NCBI RefSeq assembly: GCF_003589595.1
Contig: NW_020653200.1
Location: 5,137,684-5,201,683 of the forward strand
DNA: 64,000 bases
Source of the DNA: Hyposmocoma kahamanoa
Lineage: Eukaryota; Arthropoda; Insecta; Lepidoptera; Cosmopterigidae
Reading direction: 5' to 3'
Below are positions 45,801 to 52,933 of this stretch, piece by piece. The position numbers were made by a program, and so were the translations under genes. The notes beneath the pieces were generated by a model. The model was not told the origin of the DNA. It did no database searches and saw only the letters and a program-made list of their open reading frames with translations. The stretch's first letter is position 1; the number at the start of each line of letters is the position of its first letter.

Positions 45801-47663
45801 TATGCCTATGCCTAAAGATGCCCGAATCTCATGGTATGTCACATGCCTGTCTGTTTTGATCATACGGCGCACAGCATCGATTTTTTTGTTGTTCACAGCA
45901 GTGGACGGGCGAGCCATCACGAAATTCGTCACTGAGATTCACACGACTGCGATTGAATTCTACAAACCATTTTTAAATTGTCGTCTTGTATGGTGCTTCA
46001 TCGCCAAAAGCAGTTTGAAGCCGAGCGAAGCTCCGCTGGGCTGTTAAAATACACTTAAAGTCGTAGAAAATCATACTACGAAAATTTTCACGAGTTAAAT
46101 CCATGGTGTCGTAGACAACCAATTTCTAAAATAACGCCACAATGTAAAAACAAGTGACAGCCAGATGAAACAGACTGTATTCTACAGCCAAAGAGTTCCA
46201 TTTTCAAATGTTGTAATTACTTTTTAAATATTGTTTATGTAAGTGGCCAGTTCCGGAAACTTATAGTGCGCTCTATGTAGTTTTTGCAGGCCGTTGATCA
46301 CTCTTTTATATTTTCCACATTTAGGTGATCTCGTATTTTTCCCTTTGCTGGTACCTATCTGCATACAACTATGTAATAGTATTTTATGCAATCGTTGCGT
46401 AATGAGGGTTCTTAATGGAGAGTACCGTGTTTAGGCCATGAGAGTTTGCCTAGTGGCCTGGGTAATAGGTACGACATTGTAAGACCTAATTATGTAATGA
46501 TTGCATACAATACTTTTTCTACAAGTAAATAAAATAATGAAGCAGAACCAATAGTTAATGTATATTTTGTAAACAATCCATGACAACGCAATTTTTTTAA
46601 ATAATTTTTTACCCACTTATTAGGGTAGGTAAAGGTTCCACCATACAGCCTCTTTATATATTTAGACGAAAGCAAAAGATACGCTACAAAACAAAAAACC
46701 AAAGAGATAAAATAGAACTGGACCGCAAATATTTTAACTTCCATTCTTTAAGATTTTAAACTTAGAGGATGGAAAAATTGTTTCCATAGTCGAAGATTAA
46801 AACCAGTAATTTAAAAAAAATCTAATTTATGGCCTGGTTGCAAGATTTTTTAGGTCAATTTAACCAGTTAGGAGGCGGTATAGCGTTTGAGTATCGTCCT
46901 TATTGATACTTTAATTAGCAAACACACTACTGTCTTTTTTGAAACTCATTATAGTTCAGTATATAACACTCATTATAGTTCTGTGTACAGAACTTTAATG
47001 AAAATTTTCAGCTGAGTGGCGAGTACCATAGACAAAAGAATTATGATCAGAACTGAAAAGACCTATAATATAGAATATAAAATATAGAAATTATGATTGA
47101 CAGATTGAATAAAGTACAGGAGTAGGAAACTATATATTTTTTCTACCGTATGCATTCTATTTCTATCAGTGAGTCATAACTTGTGGCTTTATATGCATGA
47201 TAGATAATATATAATTACAACAATTCATTTTTATGCAGTTGGACGTAGTGGCATTCGCGAATATCGCTCAACTGCACTTCATTGACAAGGAAGTGACTCA
47301 CCCCCTGCGAGATGCGATGAACGAGTCGTTCCCGAACCTGGTGGGACTGGTCTCTCGTATCAAGGAGCGCGCGTTCCACGATTGGGATGACATCTGCGCT
47401 ACTCTGGACTTGAACGCGCATCTGCCAAAGCCGCCCAAGGAAACTAAGGAGTCTAAAGAGGGCACCGGGCCCGCCGAAAAACAACAGGTTCCCGAAGAGC
47501 CCGAGAAGGGAAAGGTGCGTATTTATCACAATAAAATTTATATGTCATACTGGCATTTTGATCACACGGTTGGTATTGCGATTTACAGGGTGACGAAAAG
47601 GAGAAGGAGCTCGAAAAGGAACCCGAGGAGAAAAAAGAGAAAGAGAACGAAAAGGAGAAGTAA
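18561..47663 (+). CDS. fax: failed axon connections (fax), GST/metaxin-like protein, 376 aa
   Basis: Fax is a cytoplasmic or membrane-associated protein needed with Abl signalling for axon development in Drosophila. It has a thioredoxin-like N-terminal and GST-C/metaxin-like C-terminal fold, and catalytic activity is not established. The join 18561-18863, 40549-40684, 41229-41431, 41538-41675, 47239-47514 and 47589-47663 is 1131 nt and in frame. Residues 1-60 are acidic, Lys/Glu/Pro-rich and probably disordered. Residues 66-146 form the thioredoxin-like part (VVYLYQFSRTPLLPSTSPYC, Cys86; cis-Pro block GQLPFVELNG near 114-123). Residues 150-325 form the alpha-helical part (SPEHRVVSHAMISMIENHLS, LADRPFFFGDEPTLLDVVAF). 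Residues 330-376 are a Glu/Lys-rich tail. The start is in good context (CAAAATGG). Confidence 0.95.
18864..20405. other. First 1.5 kb of fax intron 1, nothing recognised
   Basis: AT-rich. A loosely repeated ~60-bp segment occurs at about 19862 and 19979 (TTTTGGTTGTTTCTGTG versus GTTTGATTGTCTCTGTG). No element ends were identified. Confidence 0.5.
20406..20565 (-). mobile_element. ~163-bp MITE, copy 1
   Basis: The ends are inverted copies starting TCGTATTC.AGAACTCTA. The interior matches the reverse complement of the element at 36978-37140 (CTTGAGTATGAT, AGTGCTTTAAACCATACTC). The left arm is partly lost, so the copy is damaged. No coding potential. Confidence 0.8.
20572..21131 (+). repeat. 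Dispersed repeat family A, copy 1
   Basis: The copy begins near AGACCTAATTATATTATGAT and ends near AAAGTACAGGAGTA. It aligns over most of its length with 46374-47127 and partly with 55021-55385 (reverse) and 62423-62720. No coding potential; the class is unknown. Confidence 0.75.
21132..24198. other. fax intron 1, unassigned stretch
   Basis: No gene supported. Notable items are a thrice-occurring CGATCGGAAACT-type word at 21720-21880, a G-rich run at 22662-22705 and scattered short frames (for example 22866-23066 minus, 23523-23714 plus) without recognisable similarity. Confidence 0.5.
22662..22705 (+). other. G-rich tract with quadruplex potential
   Basis: Runs GGG, GGGGG, GGGG, GGG and GGGGG lie within ~40 bases of an otherwise AT-rich intron. 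One loop is ~10 nt, so it falls just outside the strict 1-7-nt quadruplex rule. Confidence 0.4.
24199..24242 (+). repeat. GATTGTTACACA repeat family, copy 1
   Basis: GACTTCTTAGGTTTTCGCG followed by ATTGTTACACA is shared with 33747-33800 and 57391-57440. In those copies it continues into AAATGAAA and TATTTTCC. Confidence 0.7.
24299..24351. repeat. Perfect 21-bp inverted repeat with 11-nt loop
   Basis: Arms 24299-24319 and 24331-24351 are exact reverse complements (starting AGTATTACAGGACC); the loop is GGCTGTAATGG. It lies 57 bp after a copy of the GATTGTTACACA family. Class unknown; could be a tiny fold-back element. Confidence 0.9.
24352..25706. other. fax intron 1, unassigned stretch
   Basis: Very AT-rich with A-rich runs around 24600-24860. 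No gene or repeat family recognised. Confidence 0.5.
25707..26005. mobile_element. ~300-bp GC-rich MITE with ~45-bp terminal inverted repeats
   Basis: The ends are inverted: TTAGGCTCAACTCACA..GGC at the left and the complement of TTAGGCTCAACTCACATTGG at the right, extending through GCAGAGT and GCGTCGCG. The interior is strikingly CpG-rich (GCGACGCGCGACGAC) in an AT-rich intron. The terminal word TTAGGCTCAA also starts the repeats near 53120 and, in altered form, 54952. Confidence 0.85.
26006..27353. other. fax intron 1, unassigned stretch
   Basis: Overlapping frames of 67-100 codons on both strands at 26445-26822 share the same DNA and have no recognisable similarity, so I treat them as chance. 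A short GTAG repeat occurs near 26955-26970. Confidence 0.5.
27354..27446 (+). pseudogene. N-terminal relic of a mariner-family transposase
   Basis: Reads AYKWRKCFHEGHKDNEEDER then SGSCSTSTS. This matches the helix-turn-helix linker of mariner transposases (WH.RF..GRE..EDDERSGRPSTS). About 31 codons remain and the catalytic part is absent. Confidence 0.7.
27447..28125. repeat. Probable non-autonomous element bounded by CGGTTAACCG palindromes
   Basis: CGGTTAACCG occurs at 27464-27473 and 28084-28093. Both sit in related, inverted surroundings (ACCAAG on one side, CTTGGT on the other). Inside is a fold-back, ACGTGAAAG (27944-27952) with CTTTCACGT (27994-28002), around a GCGCGGCCGCCGCGCGG core. 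Ends are not certain. Confidence 0.45.
28802..28870 (+). repeat. CAGAGATGGGCAGTG repeat, copy 1
   Basis: Shares CAGAGATGGGCAGTG, then AAAACCCAA, ATCC, CGG and CCCAAAGTG in order with 32829-32905. Class unknown. Confidence 0.6.
28871..32364. other. fax intron 1, unassigned stretch
   Basis: No gene supported. A moderately GC-rich purine segment (GAGCAGCGAGGAGCGGAGCG, 29401-29420) precedes poly-A at 29506-29519. Small frames (29134-29361, 30002-30205, 30436-30621, 31248-31466) show no domain. Poly-T run at 31591-31607. Confidence 0.45.
32365..32430. repeat. Perfect 31-bp inverted repeat with 4-nt loop
   Basis: Arms 32365-32395 and 32400-32430 are exact reverse complements. The loop is GCCG and the apex of the stem is AT-rich (CATATACCATAT). 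No mismatch was seen. The transcript on either strand would form a 66-nt hairpin. Confidence 0.92.
32431..33479. other. fax intron 1, mixed repeat debris
   Basis: Includes the second CAGAGATGGGCAGTG repeat copy (32829-32905), a GATC-rich word at 33031-33045 and a (GATGAT)n run at 33414-33427. No gene. Confidence 0.5.
32829..32905 (+). repeat. CAGAGATGGGCAGTG repeat, copy 2
   Basis: Second copy of the family described at 28802, ending at CCCAAAGTG. Confidence 0.6.
33480..33655 (-). pseudogene. Ty3/gypsy-type reverse transcriptase relic
   Basis: The minus strand reads IERLSKNGVIVKVDNSEQGT then HIVPIVKPNGSIRL. This is the N-terminal RT signature of Ty3/gypsy LTR elements (L...G.IE.V..S.W..P.V...K..G..R). 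Only about 55 codons remain and no LTRs were found nearby. Confidence 0.75.
33747..33800 (+). repeat. GATTGTTACACA repeat family, copy 2
   Basis: TTTCTTAGGTTTTTGCGATT followed by GTTACACATCGAAAATGAAAC lies just upstream of the Penelope relic, hinting that this family may be part of a Penelope-like element. Confidence 0.65.
33820..34140 (+). pseudogene. Penelope-like element relic: GIY-YIG endonuclease domain
   Basis: The + strand reads GIYKLDCECGLSYIGQTKRS, then a Cys/His stretch, CEHVLDKPTHSIKFDKPQVL, an in-frame stop, and IEIKKHPNFNREDGFSVPPL. The paired GIY...YIG motif followed by NFNREDG is the C-terminal endonuclease of Penelope retroelements. Reverse transcriptase is absent. At least two stops make it non-functional. 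Confidence 0.82.
34187..34886 (-). pseudogene. LINE reverse transcriptase C-terminal relic
   Basis: Minus-strand pieces in shifting frames: NDWGDANLVKFNA (the W...NLVKFN block after the RT catalytic box), then further down LLQLYQALVRSLMGWLCY (the LY..LVRP..EY block of the thumb region). The order and orientation fit a jockey/CR1-type LINE. Heavily frameshifted. Confidence 0.6.
34890..36200. other. fax intron 1, unassigned stretch
   Basis: A 116-codon frame at 35693-36043 is hydrophobic with no recognisable domain, and I do not call it a gene. CACACAATG near 35685 and its complement CATTGTGTG near 35738 flank part of it. An imperfect hairpin lies at 36081-36120 (AAGTGTTA / TAACACTT). Confidence 0.45.
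36205..36425 (+). promoter_or_regulatory. GC-rich island in fax intron 1 (candidate alternative promoter)
   Basis: About 200 bp of very GC- and CpG-rich sequence (CCCGCCCGGGCCCGGCCGG, GCGCGCCGCCCGGG) surrounded by AT-rich intron. The Pro/Ala/Arg-rich frames through it (36145-36363, 36201-36506) look composition-driven. It could be a promoter, an untranslated exon or a GC-rich repeat. Confidence 0.35.
36426..36977. other. fax intron 1, nothing recognised
   Basis: AT-rich intron sequence without frames or repeats that I can assign. Confidence 0.5.
36978..37140 (+). mobile_element. ~163-bp MITE, copy 2 (intact)
   Basis: Terminal inverted repeats of more than 35 bp start GTCGTATTCTAGAACTC and end GAGTTCCTGAATACGAC. 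TCTTG occurs on both sides (36971-36975 and 37139-37144 region), a possible 5-bp target duplication that overlaps the terminal base. It is an inverted copy of 20406-20565. Confidence 0.85.
37141..37884. other. fax intron 1, nothing recognised
   Basis: No gene or assignable repeat. Confidence 0.5.
37885..38428 (+). mobile_element. Repeat family B, copy 1 (~540 bp, ~30-bp TIRs)
   Basis: The left end TTCCACTCCATTTTTAAAC and the complement of the right end GTTTAAAATGGATTGAAAC are inverted partners, each followed by GTAAACAAA. The whole unit aligns with 63299-63825 (ATTCAATTAAAGTTTTTGTA, CAATCGAACGAGT, TTTGAAGGAGGA-type blocks). Non-coding; superfamily unknown. Confidence 0.8.
38735..38895 (+). 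mobile_element. ATAA/TTTA microsatellite plus retroposon 3' fragment
   Basis: A (TAA)n-(TTTA)n-(TAA)n run (38735-38795) is followed by a block containing TAGCCCCGCACTAGGGAAAC, GGGTGCCATGGACACACACA and GACAACCACAAATTACACCC. The same block recurs at 61028-61105. Simple repeat plus a conserved short block suggests the 3' end of a retroposon. Confidence 0.6.
38896..39599. other. fax intron 1, nothing recognised
   Basis: AT-rich, no gene. Confidence 0.5.
39600..39870 (+). promoter_or_regulatory. CpG-rich island 0.7 kb upstream of fax exon 2 (candidate alternative promoter)
   Basis: Dense CpG (GCCGCCGCCGCCCGCGCCCG) and a GCCATGG word at 39719 lie about 700 bp before the phase-0 acceptor of exon 2. 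Frames on both strands (39587-39844 minus, 39745-40011 plus) are Pro/Ala/Arg-rich and look compositional. An alternative first exon for fax is plausible but no in-frame coding exon with a good donor was found. Confidence 0.35.
40549..40684 (+). CDS. fax: fax exon 2 (residues 102-147)
   Basis: Acceptor TTGACAG, donor GTGAGT. Encodes NVEHHAKFRSKKGQLPFVEL through FNKDLDA with the cis-proline LPF and the NGEEIADS block of GST-like thioredoxin folds. Confidence 0.95.
40685..41228 (+). other. fax intron 2
   Basis: Short intron, donor GTGAGT and acceptor TTTTCAG; nothing else recognised. Confidence 0.85.
41229..41431 (+). CDS. fax: fax exon 3 (residues 147-214)
   Basis: Encodes LSPEHRVVSHAMISMIENHL through NFCYKFTSGRK. 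Ends with AAG before GTCTTG, a weak donor that is supported by frame and similarity. Confidence 0.92.
41538..41675 (+). CDS. fax: fax exon 4 (residues 215-260)
   Basis: Acceptor TTTGCAG, donor GTAAGT, phase 0 on both sides. Encodes GLKKAKAHGIGVHSQDEII through DRPFFFGDEPTL. Confidence 0.95.
41764..42680 (+). mobile_element. tRNA-derived SINE-like copy 1, split by a mariner fragment
   Basis: GGTGGCGCAGCGGTTAGTAC (from 41844) fits a pol III A box and GGTTCGGTTTC (from 41889) a weak B box, both tRNA-like. The body resumes after the mariner fragment at about 42453 and ends near AGAAAAAGGAATCTAACAG (about 42675). Related to 43765-44115. Confidence 0.65.
41941..42452 (-). mobile_element. Internal mariner fragment with 10-N gap
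   Basis: The fragment matches 45352-45760 and 46008-46096 of the nearby mariner almost base for base. The ~240 bp between is replaced by ten Ns (42348-42357). Both transposon ends are missing. It carries the reading TVNSDWY where the larger copy has a 2-bp deletion. A 31-bp stretch of the SINE is present on both sides (about 41891-41921 and 42453-42483). Confidence 0.85.
42690..43764 (+). repeat. Unclassified repeat with ~121-bp tandem duplication
   Basis: A unit starting AAAATTACCCTGAAATCGGG at 43289 recurs at 43410 (AAAATTACGCTGAAATCGGG) with a period of about 121 bp over two units. ATGGCCGCCATCTT occurs at about 42702 and 43561. Opposing frames of 83-90 codons (43368-43619 minus, 43384-43656 plus) lie within the repeat and are not called as genes. 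Confidence 0.6.
43765..44115 (+). mobile_element. tRNA-derived SINE-like copy 2
   Basis: Shares GCCAGCGGCGCGT, an A-box-like CGTACAGCGATTAGTAC and a perfect B box GTTCGATTCC (43889-43898) with flanking sequence parallel to copy 1. The 3' part (GTTATCGTTATTCTGGTACT, TAGTACAGGAA, TCCCTAA) aligns with 42520-42680. Confidence 0.65.
44116..44984. other. fax intron 4, unclassified repeat-like sequence
   Basis: Contains further GCCGCCATTTTGAA- and GCAGCC-type words at about 44400, 44635 and 44745, reminiscent of the 42690 repeat. No gene. Confidence 0.45.
44985..46274 (-). mobile_element. mariner (DD34D) transposon, near complete, ~1.29 kb
   Basis: Left end GAGCACTATATGTTTCCGGAA (about 44985-45005) and the complement of the right end TTCCGGAAACTTATAGTGCGC (46251-46271) are inverted repeats with a 2-bp length difference. 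The transposase runs on the minus strand between them and the size is typical of mariner. The TA duplication could not be placed unambiguously. Confidence 0.88.
45076..45932 (-). pseudogene. mariner transposase pseudogene
   Basis: N-terminal HTH part at 45932-45726 (MARPSTAVNNKKIDAVRRM, DRHVTYHEIRASLGIGISQI), then 45729-45433 with the first catalytic Asp in GDETWIYRYDPKTKQQS. The last part, 45354-45076, carries the second Asp in HDNAGSHTA and the third in YSPDLAPCDFYLFPK. Frames break near 45730, in a poly-A/T run near 45485 and at about 45430, so no full protein is encoded. Confidence 0.9.
46374..47127 (+). repeat. Dispersed repeat family A, copy 2 (longest)
   Basis: Runs from GTAATAGTATTTTATGCAAT to AAAGTACAGGAGTA. 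The 5' part (GTACCGTGTTTAGGCCA) aligns with the reverse complement of 55300-55385, the middle and 3' parts with 20572-21131 and 62451-62720. It includes TTCTGTGTACAGAA, a 14-bp palindrome. Confidence 0.75.
47239..47514 (+). CDS. fax: fax exon 5 (residues 261-352)
   Basis: Acceptor TTATGCAG, donor GTGCGT, phase 0. Encodes LDVVAFANIAQLHFID, FPNLVGLVSRIKERAFHDWD and the start of the charged C-terminal tail. Confidence 0.95.
47589..47663 (+). CDS. fax: fax exon 6 (residues 353-376 and stop)
   Basis: Acceptor TTTACAG. Encodes a GDEKEKELEKEPEEKK-type Glu/Lys-only tail and TAA at 47661-47663. Confidence 0.93.
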   Translation, partial: GDEKEKELEKEPEEKKEKENEKEK

Positions 47664-47990
47664 GATGTGGAAACGGCATTCAAACCGACAGCATGCTACA
47701 TACAAGTTAAGTTAACACTTAAGAGTCAGACTCGTAATAGATTCTGTACATTGTAAGCGTGTAAATCCATTTGTCTTTCCCGTTTCTTTCATTTGACGTG
47801 GATGCAAGCGTCATTATAATATAATTATTGTGCTTTATTTGCTATTATTGTCATATATAATATATATACATAGATAGATATCATCGATGTCGTTTCGTGT
47901 TTAATATGATATCGTTGTAACAAGTTTCCGAAGATACTGTAATATGTGTTAAATATTGTTTATATTGCGAATAAATTGTATTCAAATAAG
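47664..47990 (+). other. fax 3' UTR with polyadenylation signal
   Basis: AATAAA at 47970-47975 (GCGAATAAATTG) about 310 bp after the stop is the first canonical signal; the mRNA probably ends near 47990. Confidence 0.6.
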
Positions 47991-49447
47991 TTTATGGCTT
48001 GGTATGGTTATAATTTTATTACACTTATTTCTATTTTTTATCCAATTCGAAAAGTGTAATCAAATATATACCAGAGTAAATTGGTTGTTAAGGTAATTAG
48101 ATAAACGTATATTCAATGAAAGGATATAATATGATAGTAATACGTAAATTAAATATTAATAATCTCATTACTATAACGAGTCAAGAAAGAATTGGCATCT
48201 CATACTCAAAAATAGTAGTCTAGGGAGCATCTCATGACCATCGCAATCGACGTGCTTTTCATACAATAGTTTAAGTAGAGTAAGTTTTCGACATCGACAC
48301 GATAAGAAGAAGATGTAGAATAAATAAGTTTTCCATGCGATAGAATAATGTTTGAAACGAAAAATACTCTGCTCATTAATTCATATGTTAGTAATTTGGA
48401 AATAGTTTTAATCATAACGTTTTACTACAAAAGTTGTGAGTAACCAACTTTTTCAGGTAAAGATCGATCATTTGGAACGTATTACATATTTGTCGAACGT
48501 TACACTCAAAGGTTTGAAGCAGAATATTAAGAGTTATGATTAGACTGTTTTGAGATTCTTGTACTTTATTGGTTTTTACAAAAAAAATTTACAATTTACA
48601 AATTTTAGATAAATGAAAAAGCCTGGAAGACTGTTTTTTCATGTTATTGTGTAATTCATAGTCCATAAACTTTTGAGATTGTATTAATTGTTAAGATTTA
48701 GGAACGAATGTACTCAAATTATATTGGTAGGTAATTCATTTGTAGGCATATGGAGGCGAGCGGTGCGGCGCCGACGTCTCCTTATTAGAAATATATGGGC
48801 GTGCGTTTGGCTACGCTACTCTAAATACTCAACGACTGTGTGCGTTCACGTCCATCTCTGATCTTATGTTATTGACTGATACTTGCACATTTTCACCGCA
48901 CAAACCATTAACTATGTTATACTTTGAAGAAATACTCTTATATGAAGACTGTTTTAAGTGTTGACTGTTATCATTCACTCATTCCATAACTAAACATCGA
49001 TTTTATTAAAAGCATAAATTTGTAAAATTTTATGTTTACTTTGCGATTCCTTGTTTGATTATTCACTGAAACAGGCTACGTGCCACATGTTTAGCTGTAG
49101 ACTAAAAAATACATTTCAGTTACTTCGAGAAGCCGTGGTTCTGGTAGCTAACGATTACGTACATTTATCATGGCAGCTATTATTCAATTCACCGGGATGC
49201 ATAGCGCGATCGTATTGTGACTCTGCACTTGCGAAGATAGCGTCATAAGTAGTTGAAGATTGCTAGAGAATAACGGCTATCCATAAATTTACGATTTGTC
49301 TCACCGTTTGTACGATTAAAATTAGTATAATATAAATGTAAGGTCTGAAGTTTTACATATTATGTCATTTTAATAGTAATCGTAAAGATCGAATTTTGAT
49401 GTATACATTAGGTGTTAAGACATCTTAGAGGGCTATCGAAAGGAATT
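47991..49447. other. Intergenic sequence, nothing recognised
   Basis: AT-rich with a short GC-richer part at about 48750-48860 (GGAGGCGAGCGGTGCGGCGCC). No gene supported. Confidence 0.5.
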
Positions 49448-49879
49448 TCAGTCGACGCCGCTCGTAGATATGTTTAAAGTTTTAATGCAATTGATATAAT
49501 AAATTTGATTTACCTTATGAACTTTAATTTTGATTTTCTGGGAAATGGTTGACGAAAGTCCCTCCCGCAACTGCTGACCATCACTGCCATTAGTCTCACG
49601 TGTAAGGATTACGAATAAGCGCGTAAATAGTTTAGGAGCGAGAGGGCACCCGAAGCGTGTGCTCTTTCGCCGGTGGCCGCTAGAAGCTAGAAGCCTGCGG
49701 TCGGCCGGAGGCACACGGATGTCGTTACAGTTTATAGGGGTAGTAAGGAGGCAGCTGCCACCTTGGCATCCGTCGCAATGTAGAGCCTGTTTCATGTGAC
49801 GTAACATGTGATACGAACAGTCTGGTACAAAGTTGGCATTCACACTGATTATTGCGTCTGCACCAATAGCAAAACGCAC
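49448..49879 (-). other. 143-codon open frame, unrecognised
   Basis: The minus-strand frame begins MRFAIGADAIISVNANFVPD. It has Cys/His-containing stretches (CSYHMLRHMKQALHCDGCQG) and PLAPKLFTRLFVILTRETNG, then low-complexity Lys/Ile residues. The first two thirds are GC-richer than the flanks. It could be a piece of a mobile-element protein. No family is recognised and I do not assert a host gene. Confidence 0.3.
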
Positions 49880-50870
49880 AACAACATCAACTCTGGATAC
49901 CCACCATCAAGCACATCTATTTTTGTGTGAGCATGGAGAGCATGATTGATAAGCTATAGGCTGTAACTATAAGGCTAGTTACATTTTAGAATAAGTGTAA
50001 TGTATAATCCGAATGAGACAATAGAGAAAATGACTAGTTACATTATGTATTTCATATGCATTATTTTTAAAGTAGCCAGTCCAAGCTGTAGCAAAATTTT
50101 GTAATTGTTGAATAAAGTTTAGGGCTCGTGGATAATTAATTGTACGTAGATGCAAGTTTTTCTTTATTGTCTCCTTTAATATTCTAAGGATAAATTAAAT
50201 GTATTTCATACAATGTATTGTGTAATCCAATAATATTAAACCATACCATTAAACCGTTCTCTTCAAGACATTCTGACTCAACTTGTATTGTCGTAAGTTA
50301 GCGCTATTATACAAATTAATCATAAACTACTTTAAAATAGCTTTAGATATTTCAACTGTGTTTATATTATTACTGTGTAGTATTAGTAAACAATTTTAAG
50401 GGACATTTTCTTTTGTAATCATACAACTCATTCATTCATCTAGATATTATAGTAAATGTGGTTTTCAATTATCGTGTCAATATTTTAACCTAAGTATAAT
50501 TCGATTAGATAGTAATGGCTCGCCATAAATATACCGATTACTGAGCTTTCAGTGAACACAATGTTCTCGTAAGAATTTCAATGTAATAATCTGTCGCCAT
50601 TAAAAATATATACCTGTCTAATAACTAAAAGGCTGTAATATATTTCTGCGTGAACTGTTACGCTTTATTGCAAAGCTGCTTCAGGTAGGAGTATAGTGCA
50701 GGATTTGTTTCATTTCACCTACATTCCTTCTTCTAACGGGTTTTTATATTATAAACATTTTAACAAATCATTGTAACAAACCTACAATTTAGGCTATCAG
50801 TGCAAATTCAATTGAAGCAATTCGTGTTTTATTGCTAAATTTGATGACTAGGTTTCTTTCGAACAGCGGT
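49880..50870. other. Intergenic sequence, nothing recognised
   Basis: AT-rich, no frames of note. Confidence 0.5.
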
Positions 50871-52933
50871 GCTGTGAGCGTGTCTTATTCCAGCGTGACC
50901 ATGGTCGAGTTTTTGAAATTTGACTAGCCAGATAAAAATTAGCTATTTAGTCAGTTCTTGTCCCAAAAAACTAGATTTAGTTGGTCTGACGAAGTTATAA
51001 GGGTGTTTTACTGTCCACTCTGGAATAAGCTTATTCCAAAGGCACCATATCTCAATCTTGAGAACCACAACACCCAGCTTATGTCTGATTCTTATGTACT
51101 GTCTGATGCTTATGTACGAAAAAGTCTTGATTTAGTCTGTTCTACTCTTAAAAAACTCGATTTAGGCGTTACGCCGTTTTGAAGTTAAAAGCGTTTTACT
51201 ATCCACCCTGCGTAAGCTTATTCCGGCTTCACCATTTTTGAATCTCGAGAACCACAGCTAGCTTAGGTTTGATTGCATCCAGAAAGTCATGAATTAGTCG
51301 GTTCTATTCGCGAAATTCTTTACCGTAGTATTACTAAACAGTTCCATTTATGGTACAGAGGCCACTCTTTATGCCACTGTTCCATTACCTTGACAGTTCC
51401 ATGGCAAATGTTGTTTTTTGTTATCCGTAGTACATGCAGTAAGGAATTAATTGATAGGGACCAGAAACAAAAATCCCTTGGCAACCGCCAACCAGTAGGG
51501 CTAGCACGACGGGGCGACTTGCGCGAGAGAAAGGAAGAAAAAAGTTTATTCATTAAATTGAGTCGCTATACGCACTTAAATCTAGTACTTAACACTGAAA
51601 CAACAAATGACTGCGTGATTTTAAATTAATAAGTGTGTATAGTGGCGCAAAAGAAGAAAAGGAAACGACTCAGCCATATGTCTATCTCGGGCGAGGCAGG
51701 CGCTGATTTTCAGTTGTTCCTGTTTCAGCGTCGGCTGAGACCTAAGGAAATGGTACATGCTCTGTGTATCCTCTGCTTTGTGCCACACTACACATTTAAA
51801 ATACACGTGTGATACATGTATATACATACAAAGCTACAAGTAAATTTACATAAATATAGATAAGTTAGAAGACAAGAGTTAGGAATGTCCGGCATCAGAG
51901 CATACGCTGGTTTTCTATCAATAGATTTTTCATACTTTTTCTAAATGCGAATTTTAAGATTGGCTAAGTAGGGGAGGCAGATTATTCCAGCATTTAGATG
52001 CCTGATACCGGAAGCCACCCTCAAAGGCTCTTGTTGTATGGAATGGCGTTACCAATGAAAACTATAAACTCTGCATGACTCTGCGTGAATTATAGGAATA
52101 AGTCCGCCATTTTAACTTGGCACCTAGATAAGGTGGACTTTTGTATCTAACAACAGAGAGCATCAAAGTAGAAAAATGCAAAGTCCTTCTAGATTCCATA
52201 TTAAGAATATCGTGTAGGTTTAGGAAAGGTGTTATGTGACTCCTCGATGGAGTTTTGTACCAGAAACGAATGCAGGCGTTTTGAACACGTATTAATTTTT
52301 TTGAGGTAGAGAGAAGACAGGGACCGAAAACGACATAAAGCGCGAGATCTCTATGCGGCAATAGCAATATCTCGCGCAAGTCGCGCCCTGTTGTGCTAGC
52401 CCTATAGTGCTTACATGAGTCGGTCTCACAAGAACCACTTTGTTCCATCCAGCCAATTTTACATTTAAAAAATGCAAGAAAATAGATAACTGCCAGTAAG
52501 AAATATACGAGAGAGGTATTTAAAATGTATATATTAATGTACTAGGTATAGTTTTGCGACTAGAACCGACTAATTCACAATTAGTTTGGGTGCAATCAGA
52601 CCCAAGCTAGGGGCAGCGGATTTCTAGTCTCGAGATGAGCCGGAATGAGTTTATTCCAGCGTGGACAGTAAAACACCCTAATAACTTCAAAACGGCGTAA
52701 CGACAAAATTTTAGTAGAACCGTCTAAATCACGACTTTTTTTAGTGTAATCATATCTAAGCTAGGTGTTGTGGTTTTCGAGATTGAGAAATGGTGCCGCT
52801 GAAATAAGCGTATTCCCCTTGTGACTTCGGCGAAATCTAGTTTTTTGCGATTCGAACCGATTAAATAGGACTTTTTGTTTTCTTTGTGTCAAAAATTCTA
52901 CCATGGTTATGCTGGAATAAGTAACGCTCTCAG
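50871..52933. mobile_element. Long inverted repeat element built of ~180-bp subunits
   Basis: Left arm 50871-51316 and right arm 52551-52933 are inverted copies with moderate divergence. Each arm contains two related subunits: an AGTCGGTTCT block, AAAAACTAGATTT, GTTTTACTGTCCAC, the palindrome GGAATAAGCTTATTCC or variants, then TCTCAATCTCGAGAACCACA and AGCTTAG. The ~1.2-kb centre includes a LINE relic. A further partial left arm occurs at 53164-53260. Could be a fold-back transposon or an inverted satellite. Ends and target duplication are unresolved. Confidence 0.75.
52062..52448 (-). pseudogene. LINE reverse transcriptase C-terminal relic inside the inverted repeat
   Basis: The minus strand reads KKLIRVQNACIRFWYKTPSR, SHITPFLNLHDILNMESRR and LHFSTLMLSVVRYKSPPYL. 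This is the usual C-terminal end of jockey/CR1-type RT proteins (L..VQN.C.RFI......HI.P....L..L....RR..H....). The RT catalytic core is not present. Confidence 0.75.

Larger units (their letters stand above)
41676..47238 (+). other. fax: fax intron 4, 5.6 kb of nested repeats
   Basis: Contains two tRNA-derived SINE-like copies, a truncated mariner fragment with an assembly gap, a tandemly duplicated unclassified repeat, a near-complete mariner and family A copy 2. No other host gene was seen. Confidence 0.85.
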
